This document shows, in pieces, positions 1 to 5,041 of a DNA stretch of 5,041 bases (the first letter of the stretch is position 1; each line of letters starts with the position of its first letter). The position numbers and the translations under genes were made by a program. The stretch is from positions 1 to 5,041 of the forward strand of contig JAGTSD010000163.1 in NCBI GenBank assembly GCA_018262135.1, given 5' to 3'. Source of the DNA: Pseudomonadota bacterium (GTDB taxonomy: Bacteria; Pseudomonadota; Gammaproteobacteria; Competibacterales; Competibacteraceae). The notes beneath the pieces were generated by a model. The model was not told where the DNA came from. It ran no database searches and worked only from the letters and a program-made list of their open reading frames with translations.

Positions 1-553
1 CTGGACCGAGGAACAGGAAACCTACGACGCGAATCGAGCCAAACAACTCGAAGCCTTGCGGAACAAGCGCCAGCAGGAAGAAGAGGAATACGCCTACCAG
101 CTTGCCCGCCAGCACGGCGAAGAGGAAACCGCCCACGACAAACGCCGGCGCGAATGGGAACGCCAACTCGCCGACGAACGCCAAACCCGGGAAAAAGCCT
201 GGGCGGCCCGCGAGGTGGAACTGGCCAGCCGCCAGCCCGAACTGGCCGACTATCAGGCCCGGCTCGAACGCATGCCGCAGCAACTACTGGAAGTGACTCA
301 AAAAGCCCGCGAGGATGGTTTCCGCGACACTCTGCGGGAGGAAGAGCACAAGGCGGCGCTGCTGGAAAAGGAGCGCGCCGCCAAAAAACGTGCCTGGGAA
401 CTGCGGATCGAGGCGCTGAACCGAACCATCGCCGAGCAAAAAGCCAAACTCGCCGATCTCACCGACCAATTGCAGGCGGCTTCGACCCAGGCACAACAAC
501 TGGCGATGACAGCGGTAGCCACCAGCAAGGAGCACGGCGCCACCGCCGGTTAG
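1..553 (+). CDS. Coiled-coil protein of unknown function, 3' part only (upstream tandem paralogue)
   Basis: The reading frame is open from the left edge (first full codon at 2, a Trp) to the TAG at 551–553, giving 183 residues of a protein that starts outside the window. The TTG at 56 could open a shorter reading but has no ribosome binding site, and similarity to the next gene continues upstream of it, so I treat the gene as truncated by the window. The protein is almost wholly Glu/Lys/Arg/Gln/Ala/Leu with no Cys and one Pro in the rod, as expected of a long alpha-helical coiled coil. I see no signal peptide, membrane segment or nucleotide-binding motif. Residues 1–172 align without a gap to residues 238–409 of the following gene (shared segments around ARLE/ARVE, REDG/REEG and TIAEQ/TVAEQ, then LA-L--QL). 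By analogy about 240 N-terminal residues are missing. The function is unknown; a structural or scaffold role is inference. Confidence 0.85.
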   Translation, partial: WTEEQETYDANRAKQLEALRNKRQQEEEEYAYQLARQHGEEETAHDKRRREWERQLADERQTREKAWAAREVELASRQPELADYQARLERMPQQLLEVTQKAREDGFRDTLREEEHKAALLEKERAAKKRAWELRIEALNRTIAEQKAKLADLTDQLQAASTQAQQLAMTAVATSKEHGATAG

Positions 554-556
554 GAG
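553..556 (+). promoter_or_regulatory. Ribosome binding site overlapping the upstream stop codon
   Basis: A GGAG sits 7 bases before the ATG at 564, and its first G is the last base of the TAG stop (551–553) of the preceding gene. It fixes the start of the second coiled-coil gene. It also suggests that ribosomes terminating on the first gene feed the second, which is translational coupling and hence co-expression. Confidence 0.7.
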
Positions 557-563
557 TCGGACC

Positions 564-1874
564 ATGCGGAAGGTCAGTGAAAAAAACACCAAGGACGAGA
601 TTCTTGCCGCCTGCCGCGAACTGGAGCAGGCCTGTGAGAAACTCAATCCCTCGCTTTCCCTCAAAAAAGCCAGTGGCGCAGCGACCAAGCGGGAATTGCT
701 CGACAGCTACCGGGAACTGGAAACCAGCTATCAAGCGCTGCTGGCCGAACGGAAACCGGATCGGCCCGCCGCAGCCGCCACCCGAGCGCCAGCTCCTCCT
801 CGCCCGCCGACTACTGTCGAATCGCCACCTCAGCCGGCGTCGCCGCAACGTCCCTCCCTGCAACGCACCCCGTCGCCACCGGCGGCGTCGCCCAAGACTG
901 TCAAAATCCAGGAAGCCGCCGAGGAACCTGTCATGCCGGAGCCTGCCAGCACGCCCAAAACCAGGGACATTCCACCGCCGGTCGCGATGGACAGCGTCAT
1001 CGCTAGCCTGAACCGGTTGGGTGATGAGTTCAATCTGGCGCTCAGCCAGCTTTCCACCCAGTTGCTTACCGAGGCGGGACGGCTGCGCGAAGTCAGCCAG
1101 CAGGCCGAGGAACTGTCCGGGCAACTCGCCCGGCTCTACCAGCTACGCGACGTCACCGAGGAGACGCTGAGCCAGTTACTCGCCCAATATGACGACAGCC
1201 TCGAACGCTACGCCCGCGAAAAACAGCAGCGCGGCGAGGAACTGGAACGGCAATGGCAGGAGCAAAGCCGCGCCTGGCAACAGGAAAAGAACAGCCACGA
1301 ACAGGCCGTCGCCGAGCGCAACGCCAACGCCCAGCGACAAACCGTGCGCGAGGAGCAGGAGTACCGCAGCCGCCTGGCGCAGGCGCGGGAACTTCAGGCC
1401 GAGGAATGGAAACAGCATCGCAAGCAGCAGGAACAGGCGCTGGCCGAGGACAAGGAACAGGCCGCCCGGGAATGGGCGGAGCGGGAAAGGGAGCTGGCTA
1501 CCCGCGAACAGCAACTCGCCGAACTCAAAGCCAGGGTGGAGGGCTTCGACAAGGAACTGGAAACCGCCATCAAACGGAGCCGGGAAGAAGGGATCGGCGC
1601 CGCCCGCCAACAGGTCCGCCTCAAGGCCGAACTGGCGGCTCGCGAGTTTGCCGGCGAGGAAGAGGTGTATCAGATTCGCCTCGCCACCCTGGACAAGACC
1701 GTCGCCGAACAGGAAACCCAACTGGCCCGGCTGGCGCAGCAACTCGATACCATGTTCAAGCAGACCCAGGAACTGGCAATCAAGGCCATCGAGGGCTCTT
1801 CTAACCAGGCCTCATTCCAGGCTCTGCGCGAAATCACCCTGGAACAAGCCAAAAATCCGGCGAAGGTGAAGTAG
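564..1874 (+). CDS. Coiled-coil protein with duplicated N-terminal motif and Pro-rich linker (downstream tandem paralogue)
   Basis: This is a complete 436-residue protein of unrecognised family. It starts at ATG 564, supported by GGAG seven bases upstream, and lies 10 bases after the previous gene. Three regions are visible. (1) Residues 1–64 are a charged helical head containing two copies of a TK-E-L-----RELE motif (9–27 and 41–59). (2) Residues about 65–140 are a linker rich in Pro, Ala, Ser and Thr, likely flexible. (3) Residues about 142–425 are a long, highly charged helix rich in Glu/Gln/Arg/Ala/Leu with heptad-like Leu/Ala spacing and almost no Pro or Gly, so very probably a coiled coil. 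No Walker motifs, signal peptide or membrane segment are seen, so it is not an SMC-type ATPase and is probably cytoplasmic. Residues 238–409 align ungapped with the upstream gene. General databases often label such proteins myosin-like or chromosome-segregation-like on composition alone, which should not be taken as function. Confidence 0.88.
   Translation: MRKVSEKNTKDEILAACRELEQACEKLNPSLSLKKASGAATKRELLDSYRELETSYQALLAERKPDRPAAAATRAPAPPRPPTTVESPPQPASPQRPSLQRTPSPPAASPKTVKIQEAAEEPVMPEPASTPKTRDIPPPVAMDSVIASLNRLGDEFNLALSQLSTQLLTEAGRLREVSQQAEELSGQLARLYQLRDVTEETLSQLLAQYDDSLERYAREKQQRGEELERQWQEQSRAWQQEKNSHEQAVAERNANAQRQTVREEQEYRSRLAQARELQAEEWKQHRKQQEQALAEDKEQAAREWAERERELATREQQLAELKARVEGFDKELETAIKRSREEGIGAARQQVRLKAELAAREFAGEEEVYQIRLATLDKTVAEQETQLARLAQQLDTMFKQTQELAIKAIEGSSNQASFQALREITLEQAKNPAKVK
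588..740 (+). repeat. Internal protein-level duplication in the N-terminal head of the coiled-coil gene
   Basis: Residues 9–27 (TKDEILAACRELEQACEKL) and 41–59 (TKRELLDSYRELETSYQAL) align without gaps at a 32-residue spacing. They share TK, E, L, RELE and a final L. The two cysteines of copy one (C17, C24) are both tyrosines in copy two (Y49, Y56), at the same heptad-spaced positions. The repeat is clear at protein level and weaker in DNA, so it is old rather than a recent slippage product. Confidence 0.7.
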
Positions 1875-1924
1875 AAGCGCTACCAGAAATTTTTCTACTG
1901 ATTTCCGTGTCGCCGGCAAGGGTG

Positions 1925-1945
1925 GAATGGGCGTCCTGCCCATTC
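1925..1945. other. Perfect 8-bp inverted repeat (hairpin) in the convergent gap
   Basis: GAATGGGC at 1925–1932 and GCCCATTC at 1938–1945 form an uninterrupted 8-bp stem around a 5-base loop (GTCCT). Neither strand has a T-tract next to it, so it does not look like a classical intrinsic terminator. It lies 50 bases past the stop of the rightward coiled-coil gene and may protect or end that transcript, but this is only a guess from position. Confidence 0.45.
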
Positions 1946-1997
1946 GGGATTCAGCCTTGTGGTGGGTATCCTGCTTCCCTGCAAACCCGCTTCTCTG

Positions 1998-2033
1998 AAA
2001 ACCCGGGAGGAAGCCTGGGCTGCTTCATCCCGG
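1998..2033 (-). terminator. Intrinsic terminator of the response regulator gene
   Basis: Read on the minus strand, CCGGGA (2033–2028) and GAAGC (2026–2022) pair with GCTTC (2014–2010) and TCCCGG (2008–2003). One G·A mismatch interrupts the stem and the loop has 7 bases. The stem is followed by G and then TTTT (2001–1998). It starts about 31 bases after the TAA of the leftward gene. The T-run is short but the stem is strong. On the plus strand the hairpin is followed by AAAA, so it works in one direction only. Confidence 0.65.
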
Positions 2034-2064
2034 AAAATCTCCAGCAAGGTTGTTTTGTAGCCTG

Positions 2065-3234
2065 TTAGAACAGATTGAAGAGACGGCCCAGCGCAACGGC
2101 CGATCCCAGGACAGCGACGAGCGCCAAAACCAGGGCTAGGGTAGCGCGCGAGGCGGCTTGCCCCCCGGCCTGAGAGGCCAGGTTGGCCGATGCCTGTTGC
2201 ACGGTGCGTTCGGCGGTTTCCCGGGCAATGGTTTCGATCACCGGCTGAATCCCGGAGCGGACGATCTGGATGATCTGCTGCTTGAACTCCGTGGAACCGG
2301 TCATCATTACCAACGTTTCCCGGCTCTTTTTGTCAATCCGTCCCTCGATCTGCCCGATCAGTTCGTCCCGATTGCTTTCGAGACCACGAGCGACGCTGCG
2401 CTGGGAAATCCCCTCGCTGACTTCGCGGGCGGCCTGTTCGGCTACTACCCGGGCGCTTTCCTGCGCGGCAGTGCGCGCGGTCTTCTCGGCGGTGCCTCGC
2501 GCGATTTCCGTGGCCACCTGCTTGGCGGCCTCCTGCGCGGCCCGCACCGCGGCGTGCGCGGCCCGCCGGCCCAGATCCTCGGCCACGCCGCGGGCGGTCT
2601 GCAAGGCGACTTCCCGCGTCAGACTGGGCACCAGTTCCTGGATGATGTCGCGGGATACCTTATCCGCAGCCGCCCAGGCCGCGCGTTCGGCGATCTGTTC
2701 GACTTCGCTGGCGGGAACTGCGGCGACTCCGGTAGCTGCCACGGCTGGCGCGATGATCGGGGCCACGGTGGGGGGTGGAGCTGGTGGGGCCTTTTCGACC
2801 AAGACGGGCGTGGGAATCACCGGCGCTGCTGGTGTAACGGCCGCCTCCATGGCGATAGCCGCGACCCCCGCGCCGACCATCCGCAAGACCTCGTCGAGCT
2901 GTTCCGGCGTGTAGGGCTTGGACAGGAAACCGACCGCGCCGCTTTCCCGGGCATCCCGTTTATCCTCGTCGGTGGCATTGGCGGAACACATGACGATGGG
3001 CGGCGGCCCTTGGAGCTTCTGGCCGGTAACGATCCGGCTGGTCTCGAAACCGTCCATGCCAGGCATCATGACATCCATGAAGATGATGTCGGGTTTCCTG
3101 GTATCCAGGTATTTGATGCACTCCTCGCCCGATCCGACCCAATCAACCTCGACGCCGCGCTCCAGCAACAGCTTGCGCAAGGTCAAGTGAGCGACCCTGG
3201 AATCATCCACCACCAGCGCCTTTTTAATATTCAT
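2065..3234 (-). CDS. Receiver-domain protein with alanine-rich helical region and C-terminal hydrophobic anchor
   Basis: This 389-residue protein starts at ATG 3234, five bases after a strong TAGGAGG. Residues 1–121 are a canonical CheY-like receiver: acidic pair D10/D11, phospho-acceptor D54 in the stretch IIFMDVMMPGMDG, switch S84, F103 at the aromatic switch position and K106 followed by P107. All the residues needed for phosphorylation are present. Residues about 125–175 are a Pro/Ala/Val linker. Residues about 177–360 are predicted helical and very alanine-rich, with charged residues spaced as in a coiled coil and four ARxxAE motifs. Residues about 364–382 are a single uncharged Leu/Ala/Val stretch long enough to span a membrane, leaving a short GRLFNLF-type tail. 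There is no HTH, GGDEF, EAL, HD or kinase domain. The receiver is thus probably tethered to the inner membrane by its C-terminus with the bulk in the cytoplasm. The partner kinase is not in the window. Known from the family: the receiver is phosphorylated on Asp by a histidine kinase. Inferred: output is through protein–protein contacts of the helical region. Confidence 0.9.
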   Translation of the reverse strand: MNIKKALVVDDSRVAHLTLRKLLLERGVEVDWVGSGEECIKYLDTRKPDIIFMDVMMPGMDGFETSRIVTGQKLQGPPPIVMCSANATDEDKRDARESGAVGFLSKPYTPEQLDEVLRMVGAGVAAIAMEAAVTPAAPVIPTPVLVEKAPPAPPPTVAPIIAPAVAATGVAAVPASEVEQIAERAAWAAADKVSRDIIQELVPSLTREVALQTARGVAEDLGRRAAHAAVRAAQEAAKQVATEIARGTAEKTARTAAQESARVVAEQAAREVSEGISQRSVARGLESNRDELIGQIEGRIDKKSRETLVMMTGSTEFKQQIIQIVRSGIQPVIETIARETAERTVQQASANLASQAGGQAASRATLALVLALVAVLGSAVALGRLFNLF

Positions 3235-3239
3235 GCAGG

Positions 3240-3246
3240 CCTCCTA
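3240..3246 (-). promoter_or_regulatory. Strong ribosome binding site of the receiver-domain gene
   Basis: On the minus strand TAGGAGG lies five bases before the ATG at 3234. This near-perfect Shine–Dalgarno sequence fixes the start, which also leaves the receiver fold intact from its first beta strand (KKALVVDD). Confidence 0.8.
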
Positions 3247-3262
3247 CGGCATGAGAAGCGTC

Positions 3263-3289
3263 ATTCTATCGCGATGCGTCGCGGGTCCA
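3263..3289 (-). promoter_or_regulatory. Possible sigma-70-type promoter of the receiver-domain gene
   Basis: On the minus strand TAGAAT (3268–3263) matches the -10 consensus at five of six bases. TGGACC (3289–3284) matches the -35 consensus at four of six, but with a spacer of only 15 bases. A start near 3256 would give a leader of about 20 bases containing the ribosome binding site. The gene must have its own promoter somewhere here, because secF ends upstream in a terminator, but this exact placement is weak. Confidence 0.3.
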
Positions 3290-3594
3290 GACCATTCAGC
3301 GTTTTTGATCGGCGACGGTCCCCGCCTTGGGAGACCAGGGCTGACCTGATCGGTTGATCCGGCACGGGATTCAAAGAATCATTCTCGCGACAACTCTCTA
3401 ATCCATGATGAATACTTTAAGCCAAATCCATCTGAGGAGCCATGCCATAAAGAGAATTCCGGCCGCAGCTCGTTCCCCCGGCGGCAGTCGTACACTAAAG
3501 TTCCACCACGCAAACCGCGCCTGTTCGTCCCGCAAACCGACGATCCTGACCTGTTCGATCGGCTTTGGGGCGAAACCCCTCCTCTCGGTCAGTC

Positions 3595-3627
3595 AAAACC
3601 GGCGAGGGAGGCCCAAAGCCTCCCTCG
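3595..3627 (-). terminator. Intrinsic terminator of the secD–secF operon
   Basis: CGAGGGAGGC (3603–3612) and GCCTCCCTCG (3618–3627) form a perfect 10-bp GC-rich stem with a 5-base loop. On the minus strand the stem is followed by CCGG and TTTT (3598–3595). It begins 6 bases after the secF stop codon, which marks secF as the last gene of the transcript. Confidence 0.85.
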
Positions 3628-3633
3628 TTCGAT

Positions 3634-4569
3634 TCAGGGCTGGTCGTCCGCCGTCTCCTTGGCCCGCGGCAACAAATCTTCGCGGCTGATACCCAGATAG
3701 AGAGCGGTCGAGCTGGCGATGTAGATGGAGGAGTAAGTCCCGACCAGAATGCCGACGATCATGGCGATGGAGAAGCCTCGCATCACCACGCCGCCGAGGA
3801 AATACAGCACGATTACCGATAGCAGGGCGGACACGCTGGTCATCAAGGTGCGCGCCAGCGTTTCGTTAATCGACAAATTCATGATCTCCTGCACCGAACC
3901 TTTGCGCCGCTTGCGGAAGTTTTCGCGGATGCGGTCCAGCACCACTACCGTGTCGTTGACCGAGTAGCCGATCACCGCCAGCACCGCCGCCAGCACCGTC
4001 AGGTCGAACTCGATCTGGAACAGCGAGAACCAGCCAATGGTGAAGATGACATCGTGGACGGTGGCGGCGATGGTGCCGACCGCCAACCGCCATTCAAAAC
4101 GGAACATCACGTAGAGCAGGATGCCCGCGAGGGCGCCCAGCGCCGCCAGGCCCCCCTGTTCGACCAGTTCCTCGCCCACTTGTGGCCCCACGAATTCCGC
4201 CCGGGCCAGCGTCGCCCCTGCCCCCCCCTCCGCACCCTGCAAGGCATGCAGCACCTCATTGCTGAGAGCAGCGGCGTTGGTCTGTTCACGCGGCGGAATA
4301 CGGATCAACACCTCGCGGGAGGTGCCGAAATGCTGGGTCTGGGCATCGCCGAAGCCCGCCTGGGTCAGCGTTTCACGAACCTTGGGAATTTCCACGGGTT
4401 CCGGGTATTGCACTTCGATCAGCGTGCCCCCGGTGAAATCCAGGCCCAGATTCATCCCCAGGATGAGCAGGGAACCCAGCGCAATCAGGAACACGGCAAT
4501 GGACCAACCCATCGCTAACTGACGCCAGCGCAGAAAATCAATCTGGGTGTTGTATAAATAGAATCGCAT
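3634..4569 (-). CDS. secF: Protein translocase subunit SecF
   Basis: SecF is an RND-superfamily inner-membrane protein. With SecD it uses the proton gradient to pull exported chains through SecYEG on the periplasmic side. The 311 residues compare with about 320 in E. coli. From the start chosen here the order is TM1 (about 20–39), the conserved GLDFTGG (42–48), a periplasmic domain ending near VGPQVG (127–132), then five further membrane segments (about 140–156, 162–184, 190–211, 240–258 and 266–290). The signature GYSVNDTVVVLDRIREN lies at 201–217 and a His-Asp pair at 172–173, all as expected of SecF. Start choice: an ATG at 4578 would add three residues (MTT), but the only Shine–Dalgarno (GGAG, 4583–4580) is one base from it and ten bases from the ATG at 4569, so the inner ATG is preferred. 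The secD stop is about 20 bases upstream and a hairpin terminator follows directly. Confidence 0.96.
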   Translation of the reverse strand: MRFYLYNTQIDFLRWRQLAMGWSIAVFLIALGSLLILGMNLGLDFTGGTLIEVQYPEPVEIPKVRETLTQAGFGDAQTQHFGTSREVLIRIPPREQTNAAALSNEVLHALQGAEGGAGATLARAEFVGPQVGEELVEQGGLAALGALAGILLYVMFRFEWRLAVGTIAATVHDVIFTIGWFSLFQIEFDLTVLAAVLAVIGYSVNDTVVVLDRIRENFRKRRKGSVQEIMNLSINETLARTLMTSVSALLSVIVLYFLGGVVMRGFSIAMIVGILVGTYSSIYIASSTALYLGISREDLLPRAKETADDQP

Positions 4570-4579
4570 CGTCGTCATG

Positions 4580-4583
4580 CTCC
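4580..4583 (-). promoter_or_regulatory. Ribosome binding site that decides the secF start
   Basis: GGAG on the minus strand lies between the secD stop (4591–4589) and two in-frame ATGs. Its spacing to the ATG at 4578 is one base, too close for initiation. To the ATG at 4569 it is ten bases, which is workable. No other purine-rich Shine–Dalgarno sequence is seen nearby. Confidence 0.55.
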
Positions 4584-4588
4584 AGCCG

Positions 4589-5041
4589 TCAAATAGTCAG
4601 CTTTTGCAGCTTGCGGCCGCCATAAATGAGATTAACCAGCGCCCGCGTACCCGTGACCGCCGTGAACATGGAGGTCAGAATCCCGATGCTGAGCGTCACC
4701 GCGAAACCCTTGATCGGACCGCTGCCAAAGCCAAACAACATGATCGCCGCAATCAGCGTGGTCAAATTGGAGTCCAGGATGGTGCCGAAGGCCAGGTCGA
4801 AGCCGGCGTGAATCGAGGCCTGCGGGCTGTTGCCCTTAAACCACAGCTCTTCACGGATACGCTCGTAGATCAGCACGTTAGCGTCCACTGCCATGCCCAT
4901 GGTGAGGATGATGCCGGCGATGCCGGGCAGAGTCAGGGTGGCCTGCAGCATGGACAATGCGGCCACCAGCAGCACCACGTTGGCGACCAGGGCAGCGGTG
5001 GCGATCATGCCAAAGGATTTATAGCGCCAGGTCATGAACGC
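4589..5041 (-). CDS. secD: Protein translocase subunit SecD, C-terminal part (cut by window edge)
   Basis: The frame is open to the right edge and ends at TGA (4591–4589), giving the last 150 residues of a protein that in E. coli is about 615 long. The ATG at 5035 is internal: the frame continues upstream (Ala-Phe) and the MTWRYKSFG stretch corresponds to the cytoplasmic-side segment before a late SecD membrane helix. The visible part holds the final membrane segments of the RND fold, the signature [17 protein letters not shown] (window residues 49–65), the [11 protein letters not shown] segment and the C-terminal [12 protein letters not shown] block, ending in KLTI much as E. coli SecD ends in KLSI. 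The Asp in VDANV belongs to the conserved SecD motif linked to proton-driven function. SecD works as a complex with SecF, the next gene about 20 bases downstream, and the two are clearly one operon. The promoter lies outside the window. Confidence 0.96.
   Translation of the reverse strand, partial: AFMTWRYKSFGMIATAALVANVVLLVAALSMLQATLTLPGIAGIILTMGMAVDANVLIYERIREELWFKGNSPQASIHAGFDLAFGTILDSNLTTLIAAIMLFGFGSGPIKGFAVTLSIGILTSMFTAVTGTRALVNLIYGGRKLQKLTI

Larger units (their letters stand above)
3235..3633. other. Intergenic region, about 400 bases, no convincing gene
   Basis: Both flanking genes read leftward. The left end carries the ribosome binding site and possible promoter of the receiver-domain gene, and the right end carries the secDF terminator. 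In between is a somewhat AT-richer patch (about 3361–3450). The only sizeable plus-strand reading (3405–3689) lacks a ribosome binding site, runs through the terminator and into the antisense of secF, and has a haphazard Arg/Ser/Pro-rich composition, so I do not call it. I see no tRNA, riboswitch, insertion-sequence end or CRISPR-like repeat. Confidence 0.6.

Noticed and set aside
154..1011. A 285-codon plus-strand frame spanning the junction of the two rod genes
   Set aside because: It has an Arg/Pro/Ser-rich shadow composition, no ribosome binding site, and overlaps two better-supported genes in another frame.
564..1874. SMC/MukB-like or myosin-like identity for the rod protein
   Set aside because: No Walker A, Walker B or signature motif is visible. 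The resemblance is only the coiled-coil composition.
1871..1898. Weak stem GTAGAA…TTCTAC with an internal T5 run just after the second rod gene
   Set aside because: Six AT-rich pairs around a 16-base loop, with the T-run inside the loop and arm instead of after the stem. It is not a credible terminator.
3317..3336. Small hairpin GGTCCCC…GGG(A)GACC upstream of the receiver-domain gene
   Set aside because: Seven pairs with a bulge and no T-tract or neighbouring regulatory feature. It lies upstream of the candidate promoter, so it is unlikely to be part of the leader RNA.
2158..3357. A 399-codon plus-strand open frame opposite the receiver-domain gene
   Set aside because: It is antisense to a gene with a clear receiver domain and strong ribosome binding site. 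Its Gly/Arg/Asp-rich, low-complexity translation is typical of a GC-rich shadow frame.
3341..3562. Repeated CTGACCTG (3341–3348 and 3546–3553), each near a GATCGG
   Set aside because: An 8-base match within about 400 bases is expected by chance roughly once, and the flanks do not align.
3405..3689. A 94-codon plus-strand frame in the 400-base gap
   Set aside because: It has no Shine–Dalgarno, runs through the secDF terminator and antisense into secF, and has no recognisable motif.

Overview
The window looks like a piece of a GC-rich gammaproteobacterial chromosome. The best taxonomic anchor is the secD–secF pair, whose proteins closely follow the E. coli SecD/SecF pattern as I remember it. 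I cannot name a genus from the sequence alone. Two of the four main loci (secD, secF) are housekeeping genes. The others are coiled-coil or alanine-rich proteins that I do not recognise as a named family.

Layout, left to right. (1) Positions 1–1874, plus strand: two consecutive, apparently co-translated coiled-coil genes. The first is cut by the window edge and the second is complete (436 aa). Their C-terminal rods align without gaps over all 172 residues from the first full codon in the window, at about 30% identity by hand count, so they are diverged tandem paralogues. The complete one has a duplicated short N-terminal motif, a Pro/Ala-rich linker and a long charged coiled coil. (2) Positions 1875–2064: a convergent intergenic gap with two hairpins. 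One of them is a credible intrinsic terminator for the leftward gene. (3) Positions 2065–3234, minus strand: an unusual response regulator with an N-terminal receiver domain, a Pro/Ala linker, an alanine-rich helical region with a repeated ARxxAE motif, and one hydrophobic segment at the extreme C-terminus. It has no DNA-binding or enzymatic output domain. (4) Positions 3235–3633: about 400 bases without a convincing gene. It holds the ribosome binding site and possible promoter of the response regulator on one side and the secDF terminator on the other. (5) Positions 3634–5041, minus strand: secF (complete) and the 3' quarter of secD, read leftward as an operon that ends in a strong hairpin terminator.

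How the genes may work together. SecD and SecF form the membrane complex that helps SecYEG complete export using the proton-motive force; they are unrelated to the rest. The coiled-coil pair and the membrane-tailed receiver protein converge on each other and share a build (short N-terminal module, Pro/Ala linker, long helix). This is compatible with a scaffold or cell-organisation role under phosphorylation control, but that link is inference from adjacency and architecture only. These three genes are the part of the window most worth following up.
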